Origin: Renibacterium sp043789415
GTDB taxonomy: Bacteria > Actinomycetota > Actinomycetes > Actinomycetales > Micrococcaceae
Reading direction: 5' to 3'
Assembly: GCF_043789415.1 (NCBI RefSeq)
Contig: NZ_JBDLLW010000001.1
Coordinates: 806,001 to 870,000, forward strand
Length of the DNA: 64,000 bases
The notes under the pieces were generated by a model. That model saw only the letters and a program-made list of their open reading frames with translations. It searched no databases and was not told the origin of the DNA. Below, piece after piece: positions 59,411 to 64,000 of this stretch. How positions within the stretch are numbered: position 1 is the first letter of the stretch; each line of letters opens with the position of its first letter. The translations under genes and the position numbers were made by a program.

Positions 59411-60706
59411 TCAGGGCGGGTAATCCCCGCCCCCGGGCAGCGGCGCCCAGGCCCAGAGCCAGACCACCCAAACGATCTGCAAGAGAATGAAAAAAACTAC
59501 CACCGCGGAACGGAAGGCCTTGGATCGGGAGATGAAAGCGGTTGCCAAGGCGAAGGGAAAGAGCGGCAGCAGCAACCGGAACGTACTGGTCTGAGGATGC
59601 AGCACGGCAAAGAGGTAGAGCAGATAAGACAGGCTCCAGAGCCTGAGGTCGATACCGATCCGGCGCACCGCCCGCGAATTGAAATAGAGCACAAAAGCCA
59701 CGATGAGAAGCAACAGAGCCACCGGACCCAGCACCGAGCCGAGCAGCGACGTCGAGGAATCAAGCCAGGGCTTGAAGAGCACGAGGGGTCCGCCACCACG
59801 CCAGGCCGCCTCGGTGCCCGTGTAGGCCGCGACGTCGCCGGTGACCCACCAGGCGATCAGCGGCCAGGCAAAAGCGGCCAGTGCACTGACCAGGAGCAGG
59901 GCGAGTGCACTGAGCAATTGTGTGGCCGAGAGCTGGGGCTTGCGTGGCTCGAAGTCTTTAGCGGGCAACATCCGCAACAACAGATGCAAGAAGAAGAACA
60001 GTGCAAAGGCCAGTCCTACCGGGCGGGAAAGCGCGCTCAGCAGCACCACCGGCATCGCCAGCAGATAGCGGTGTTTGATCACTAGGTATAAAGCAGCGGC
60101 GAGCAAGAAGAGATTCAACGACTCCGCGTAGGGCACTTGCAAGATCGGCGAAATAGGGAAGGTGAGCAGAAAAGCCACTGCCCAGGTCGCGGTGACGGTG
60201 CTGGCGAAAAGCCGGAACAAGGCATAGCTCATCAGGCTTGCCGCCAGGCCAGCCAGGGTCGCCACCAAGGGCGCAAGGGCTCCCCAGCTCCCGCCGGTAA
60301 GACTCGCCAGAGCCTTTACCAGCAGAGGGAAGAGCGGGTAAAAAGCCCAGGTGTTCTCTTGCGGAGAACCGTCTTCCGCTCGGGGCAACTGCTGGGGATA
60401 CAAATCGTCAAAGATCCGGTGATACCACTGGCTATCCCAGATATCTATGAAGTTCAGGTATCCCGGGGAAGCCTCGAACCAGGGGTTGGCTCCCTGGTGG
60501 AGGGCCGCCGCCGCGAAAATCAGATAACTGATGAACCGGGTCAGGACATAGAGCAAGCCGATCCGGAACCACCACGGCGAGCGAATGATTGGGGCCATGC
60601 CCCGGCGCACTCCCCGCCACAGCGCACTGTTCAGCGCAGAGCCCGGCTCAGTCGGTCCGGCGAGATCAGATTTCGGCACGAACCCAGCAATCAGCTTGAT
60701 GATCAT
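59411..60706 (-). CDS. PIG-V-like glycosyltransferase (GT-C fold), multi-pass
   Basis: A 431-residue integral membrane protein with about ten to twelve hydrophobic helices. The extracytoplasmic acidic loop DIWDSQWYHRIFDDLYP near residue 90 is the GT-C catalytic-type motif, and AVLHPQTSTFRLLLPLFPF near the C-terminus is typical of actinobacterial PIG-V-like proteins, probably using polyprenyl-phosphate sugars. The frame opens at ATG 60706, 41 bases inside tag; a start further in (for example near residue 37, MAPIIRSPWW) is also possible. The donor and acceptor are unknown. Confidence 0.8.
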   Translation of the reverse strand: MIIKLIAGFVPKSDLAGPTEPGSALNSALWRGVRRGMAPIIRSPWWFRIGLLYVLTRFISYLIFAAAALHQGANPWFEASPGYLNFIDIWDSQWYHRIFDDLYPQQLPRAEDGSPQENTWAFYPLFPLLVKALASLTGGSWGALAPLVATLAGLAASLMSYALFRLFASTVTATWAVAFLLTFPISPILQVPYAESLNLFLLAAALYLVIKHRYLLAMPVVLLSALSRPVGLAFALFFFLHLLLRMLPAKDFEPRKPQLSATQLLSALALLLVSALAAFAWPLIAWWVTGDVAAYTGTEAAWRGGGPLVLFKPWLDSSTSLLGSVLGPVALLLLIVAFVLYFNSRAVRRIGIDLRLWSLSYLLYLFAVLHPQTSTFRLLLPLFPFALATAFISRSKAFRSAVVVFFILLQIVWVVWLWAWAPLPGGGDYPP

Positions 60707-61241
60707 TGACCAGGCCGATCGCCTGCATCATGGCATAGCCCGTGGTCGGCCCGACAAAGCGGAAGCCGTGTTTCTTGAGGGCCTTGGCCAAAGCCACCGA
60801 TTCAGGCGTCGAGGCCGGAACCGGAGTTCCTGAAGCCCTGGGTGCCGGACGATGCTCCTCCAGAAGAGAGCCCAAGGTCACCCCGGTGGGCAGATTCACC
60901 ATCGCCTGAGCATTAGTGATGGTGGCATTGATCTTGAGCGAGTTGCGCACGATCCCCCCATCGTTCATGAGTCGCTCGACGTCGCTCGCGTCGAAAAGGG
61001 CAACTCTAGCCGGCTCAAATTCCGCAAAAGCGGCCCGGAAGGCCTCTCGCTTACGCAGGATGGTCAGCCAGCTCAACCCGGATTGGAAAGCCTCCAGGCT
61101 CAATCGTTCAAAGAGCTTGGCCTCCCCGGAGACCGGACGACCCCATTCGAAGTCATGGTAATTCTGATACAACTCGTTACCGGCCAGTCCGGGCCACTCG
61201 CAGCGAACCAGATCGTCGGCGGAAGTTTTTTGCGCGCTCAT
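60666..61241 (-). CDS. tag: DNA-3-methyladenine glycosylase I
   Basis: A 191-residue helix-hairpin-helix glycosylase that removes 3-methyladenine. The zinc-type ligands are visible: CEWPG near the N-terminus, NYHDFEWG, and the late VNDHQADCW (His and Cys). The central FERLSLEAFQSGLSWLTILRKREAFR and GIVRNSLKINATITNA are the conserved substrate-pocket segments. The start overlaps the upstream DivIVA-like gene by ATGA (61238-61241). It adds to the repair genes of the window but is far from the adnAB block. Confidence 0.94.
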   Translation of the reverse strand: MSAQKTSADDLVRCEWPGLAGNELYQNYHDFEWGRPVSGEAKLFERLSLEAFQSGLSWLTILRKREAFRAAFAEFEPARVALFDASDVERLMNDGGIVRNSLKINATITNAQAMVNLPTGVTLGSLLEEHRPAPRASGTPVPASTPESVALAKALKKHGFRFVGPTTGYAMMQAIGLVNDHQADCWVRAEI

Positions 61242-61768
61242 CGCGACTCCCCCGTGAGGCCTTGCCCGGAATCACCCTGATCCGGAGTCTCAAACTCGCT
61301 GGCTTGGTGATCGGTGCTCGCCGGTTCAGAGCCAGCAGGAACAGCAGAAGCTGGCTCCGCCGATCCGATCGGGGGCTGTTCCGCGGCAGAGAGCAGCAAT
61401 CCAGCCGAGACCGGCCGGAAGCTTTCAACTCGGGCTTCCAGATCAGCGATCCGCTGATCTCTCCGAGTCAGTTCGGCACTCAGCCGGTCCAGCACCTGAT
61501 CCACCTGATCCATCCGGTAGCCGCGCAAGCCCAGTGAAAATCTGATCCGGTCGATGTCTTCGGCCTTCGGCCGTTCTGGAAGCAGTACAGGAGGCAGATG
61601 AGGCACCGGAGCGGCCAGGCCGTCATCCAGCAGAGCATTCGACAAACTGGGGTCAAACACCTCCGCGCCCATGGTCTCGCCATTGACCTCGCGTCGCCGC
61701 TGGCCGATCAGGAACAGCGCAACGGCACCGACGAGAAGCACCGCGAGGAAGACCAGTAAATATGCCAC
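61238..61768 (-). CDS. DivIVA-like domain membrane-anchored protein
   Basis: A 176-residue protein with one N-terminal membrane helix (AYLLVFLAVLLVGAVALFLIG), a Pro-rich linker, and a DivIVA-type segment (IDRIRFSLGLRGYRMDQVDQVLDRLSAEL) followed by a short coiled coil (RRDQRIADLEARVESF). The disordered acidic tail has Ala/Glu/Ser/Pro. It may link to the cell envelope or pole, but it is much shorter than DivIVA/Wag31. It precedes tag, with ATGA overlap, as in mycobacteria (Rv1209-tagA as I recall). Confidence 0.8.
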   Translation of the reverse strand: MAYLLVFLAVLLVGAVALFLIGQRRREVNGETMGAEVFDPSLSNALLDDGLAAPVPHLPPVLLPERPKAEDIDRIRFSLGLRGYRMDQVDQVLDRLSAELTRRDQRIADLEARVESFRPVSAGLLLSAAEQPPIGSAEPASAVPAGSEPASTDHQASEFETPDQGDSGQGLTGESR

Positions 61769-61824
61769 TTCCCCATCCTTTCAGATCAACTCTTTTTTGG
61801 TCGACCACGCGGGGTTGTCAGCGG

Positions 61825-62571
61825 CTACACCCCTGCGATGAGCCGCTGGACCGCTTCCTCAGGACTATCCACCAGGGAGATGATGTCCAGGTCCGTCTCG
61901 GATACCAGGCCATCCGCGACCAGGGTCTGTTTGATCCAGTCAACCATCGGGCCCCAGAACTCCTTGCCGATCAGCACGATGGGGAAAGAAGTCACTTTAT
62001 GGGTCTGCACCAGCACCATGGCCTCAAAGAGCTCATCCAGCGTGCCCAGGCCGCCGGGCAGCACGATGAATCCCTGAGCGTATTTCACGAACATCGTCTT
62101 GCGAGCGAAGAAGTACCGGAAGTTGACTCCGAGATCCACCCATTGGTTCATCCCCTGCTCGAAGGGCAACTCGATGCCCAGGCCAATCGACAGTCCGTGG
62201 CCCTCTACGGCGCCTTTGTTCGCCGCTTCCATCGATCCGGGACCACCGCCGGTGATCACCGCGAAACCGGCCTCGGCGAGCCGGCGTCCTACGTCAACAC
62301 CCATCTCATAGAAGGCACTGCCAGGCCGGGTTCTAGCTGAACCGAAGACGCTGACCGCCGGGCCCACATTGGCCAGAGCTCCGAAGCCTTCCACGAATTC
62401 CGCCTGAATTCGCAGCACTCGCCAGGGGTCGGTGCTGGTGAAATCTCCCGGTGAGCGAGAATCCAGCAAATGCTGGTCAGCCGTTGACCCCTTGGCTAGA
62501 TCCCTCCGGAGTTCCACCGGGCCGCGATGCCGGGAGGGAGTGGACAAGTTTTTCTCGGTTGGAGAGCTCAT
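61825..62571 (-). CDS. LOG-family protein (TIGR00730; cytokinin-riboside phosphoribohydrolase type)
   Basis: A 248-residue Rossmann-fold protein. The signatures are VFGSARTRPGSAFYE, ITGGGPGSMEAANKGA (catalytic Arg/Glu region) and IVLPGGLGTLDELFEAM. Family members cleave nucleoside monophosphates, releasing the base; bacterial role is unclear. It lies 56 bases before the DivIVA-like gene, same strand. The N-terminal ~45 residues are a Ser/Arg-rich extension. Confidence 0.9.
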   Translation of the reverse strand: MSSPTEKNLSTPSRHRGPVELRRDLAKGSTADQHLLDSRSPGDFTSTDPWRVLRIQAEFVEGFGALANVGPAVSVFGSARTRPGSAFYEMGVDVGRRLAEAGFAVITGGGPGSMEAANKGAVEGHGLSIGLGIELPFEQGMNQWVDLGVNFRYFFARKTMFVKYAQGFIVLPGGLGTLDELFEAMVLVQTHKVTSFPIVLIGKEFWGPMVDWIKQTLVADGLVSETDLDIISLVDSPEEAVQRLIAGV

Positions 62572-62738
62572 GGAAACAGGCTACGGCACCCCAACTTAAC
62601 AGTTCGGCATTCGCAGTGCCGATCTGAGAATATGACAACGGTCACACCTTGATCACGATCAGCTTCATATTCAAATACTTGCTGAATAACAGGGAAACAT
62701 TAGGTAGGTTCAATACATGGTATCGAGTAGGTTCTGTC
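62572..62738. promoter_or_regulatory. Promoter region of the glutamate ABC operon
   Basis: Between the divergent LOG and gluA genes. TCGGCATTCGCAGTGCCGA at about 62603-62621 forms a 6-bp stem, and TGATCACGATCA follows as a short inverted repeat near 62651-62662. TTGCTG near 62678 could be a -35 element for gluA. No riboswitch is recognisable. Confidence 0.35.
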
Positions 62739-63491
62739 ATGAGTAGTCAAAATGCTGCCCCTTTGGTGGATTTGAAGTCGGTCAATAAGCACTATGGTGC
62801 ACTGCACGTACTTCAGGAGATCAATCTGAGCGTCGCCAAAGGTGAAGTGGTGGTGGTGATCGGGCCCTCCGGTTCGGGGAAGTCAACGCTGTGCCGGGCG
62901 ATCAATCGTCTGGAGACTATCGACACCGGTGAGATCCGCATCGATGGCAACCTGCTGCCGCAAGAAGGCAAGGACCTTGCCAAGCTGCGCGCAGAAGTCG
63001 GCATGGTGTTCCAGTCATTCAACCTGTTCGCTCATAAGACCATTCTGGAAAACGTCACCCTGGGCCCGATCAAGGTCAAGGGAACGGCAAAAGAGATGGC
63101 CGAGAAAGAAGCCATGGCACTGCTGGAACGGGTGGGCGTGGGAGCGCAGGCGGCGAAGTTGCCGGCACAGCTTTCCGGCGGCCAGCAGCAACGCGTGGCG
63201 ATTGCTCGGGCTTTGGCAATGAAGCCAAAGGTCATCCTGTTCGACGAGCCCACTTCGGCGCTCGACCCAGAAATGATCAATGAAGTACTCGATGTCATGG
63301 TGGAGTTGGCTCATGAAGGCATGACCATGATCGTGGTCACTCACGAAATGGGTTTCGCCCGAAAAGCAGCGGATCGCGTGGTCTTCATGGCGGATGGGCA
63401 GATCGTCGAGGACGCCGATCCCGAGACGTTCTTCACTCAGCCCCGCAGCGATCGCGCCAAGGATTTTCTCTCGAAGATCCTGACCCACTAG
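62739..63491 (+). CDS. gluA: Glutamate ABC transporter ATP-binding protein
   Basis: A 250-residue ATPase. GPSGSGKST (Walker A), MVFQSFNLFAHKTI (Q-loop), LSGGQQQRVAIARAL (signature), VILFDEPTSALDPE (Walker B) and VVTHEMGFAR (H-loop) are in order. I use ATG 62739 (MSSQNAAPLVDLKSV); the open frame reaches back to 62649, but these residues are not part of the family. It precedes a lipoprotein gene like Corynebacterium gluB, so the glutamate importer GluABCD is the natural assignment; the permeases would follow outside the window. Confidence 0.9.
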   Translation: MSSQNAAPLVDLKSVNKHYGALHVLQEINLSVAKGEVVVVIGPSGSGKSTLCRAINRLETIDTGEIRIDGNLLPQEGKDLAKLRAEVGMVFQSFNLFAHKTILENVTLGPIKVKGTAKEMAEKEAMALLERVGVGAQAAKLPAQLSGGQQQRVAIARALAMKPKVILFDEPTSALDPEMINEVLDVMVELAHEGMTMIVVTHEMGFARKAADRVVFMADGQIVEDADPETFFTQPRSDRAKDFLSKILTH

Positions 63492-63544
63492 TTCCAACAA
63501 CCTCGCACGCACGTCTGACAAGATCACACAATTGAAAGGCAATA

Positions 63545-64000
63545 ATGAGATTCACTAAAAAAGCTGCTGTTTTCGGAGCGACCGCGATCGTCGCGGCGCT
63601 CACGTTGAGCGCTTGTGGTGGTGGCTCTACTGATAACAATTCTTCCTCCGGCGCAGACGCCCCCTATAAGGTTGCGGACAACGTCTCACTGAGTGGCAGC
63701 CCGACCTTCGACAAGGTCAAGGGCGATGGCAAGATCACCATCGGAGTTAAAGAAGATCAGCCCGGTTTGGGCTTCAAGGATCCGGCAACCGGTGAATACT
63801 CCGGCTTCGATATCGACACCGCTCGTTGGATGGCGGCTTCCCTCGGTCTCTCCGCCGATAAGATCACTTTCCAGGCCATCGCCTCAGCAAACCGTGAACA
63901 AGCACTGGTCAATGGTCAGATCGATCTGTACATCGGCACGTACTCGATCACTGATAAGCGCAAAGCTCAGATCGACTTCGCCGGTCCCTATCTGGTGACC
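63545..64000 (+). CDS. gluB: Glutamate ABC transporter substrate-binding lipoprotein (3' end outside window)
   Basis: The first 152 codons are present; the frame is open at the window end. The start is ATG 63545 with AAAGGCAAT upstream. The signal peptide ends in lipobox LTLSAC with Cys at residue 24, followed by a Gly/Ser linker. The family-3 binding-protein signature GFDIDTARWMAASLGL and TYSITDKRKAQIDFAGPY are visible. It follows gluA by 53 bases, so they are co-transcribed. Confidence 0.9.
   Translation, partial: MRFTKKAAVFGATAIVAALTLSACGGGSTDNNSSSGADAPYKVADNVSLSGSPTFDKVKGDGKITIGVKEDQPGLGFKDPATGEYSGFDIDTARWMAASLGLSADKITFQAIASANREQALVNGQIDLYIGTYSITDKRKAQIDFAGPYLVT

Noticed and set aside
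1..64000. CRISPR array, tRNA, rRNA or prophage
   Set aside because: I found no regularly spaced repeat array, no tRNA-like cloverleaf and no phage structural or integrase gene; a tRNAscan or CRISPR search could confirm.

Overview
The window is a chromosomal segment of a high-GC Gram-positive actinobacterium, most likely a member of the Micrococcaceae (Arthrobacter / Psychromicrobium / Renibacterium type). The evidence is the gene content (AdnAB instead of RecBCD, UvrD2, DUF3107, DUF3117, a coproporphyrin-type heme pathway, Corynebacterium-like HtaA/HmuTUV heme uptake), frequent GTG/TTG starts, tight ATGA overlaps, and gene order that I recall as similar to the Mycobacterium tuberculosis uvrD2-adnAB-rhlE and sigE-tatB-mrp-tag neighbourhoods. 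I saw no tRNA, rRNA, CRISPR array, transposase or prophage. Species cannot be fixed from the sequence alone.

Layout. 1-14 kb: a 5'-cut DUF2342 metalloprotease-like gene, a YgjP-type metallopeptidase, a broken small gene, then a DNA-repair block on the minus strand (ATL, adnA, adnB, nudC, uvrD2) with a kinase-like gene in between. 14-15 kb: a repeat-rich intergenic region. 14.4-23 kb: DEDDh exonuclease, a polar amino-acid ABC importer, and two exported phosphoesterase-type genes (an EEP-fold protein and a phospholipase C). 23-34.6 kb: the complete heme pathway (hemE-hemG-hemQ-hemH-hemC-hemD-hemB-LLM oxidoreductase-hemL on minus, hemA divergent on plus). 34.8-42.8 kb: TetR, DUF3107, a membrane protein, a ferritin-like protein, RNB ribonuclease, ParA/MinD-like ATPase, DEAD-box helicase and an orphan DNA methyltransferase. 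42.8-48.3 kb: heme uptake (htaA-hmuT-hmuU-hmuV) divergent from heme oxygenase across DtxR/IdeR-type boxes. 48.4-64 kb: PHP phosphatase, aminopeptidase P, a stress-type membrane protein, an MgtE-N/CBS protein-DUF1003-Mrp operon, tatB-small membrane protein-sigE, O-methyltransferase, S53 peptidase, DUF3117, PIG-V-like transferase, tag, a DivIVA-like protein, a LOG-family protein, and the start of a glutamate ABC importer.

How the genes work together. The dominant theme is heme and iron. The window holds all steps from glutamyl-tRNA to heme by the coproporphyrin route, a cell-wall/lipoprotein/ABC system to take heme from outside, and an oxygenase to release its iron. The iron-repressor boxes sit at the uptake/degradation divergon. 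A different palindrome, ACTTCTA-N7-TAGAA, occurs in front of hemQ and between hemE and hemA, and is my best candidate for an uncharacterised heme-pathway operator.

Other signals not explained by ordinary genes are: three-copy tandem repeats of 15 bp inside hemL, hemD, hemC, hemA and a stress-type gene (18 bp in the parA-like gene); two 92-bp terminally inverted repeat elements at 14.2 and 55.1 kb; a 40-bp perfect palindrome at 50.9 kb; an EEP domain lacking part of its catalytic set; and a sigE-tatB locus without htrA. I did not find a clear new multi-gene defence or mobile system.
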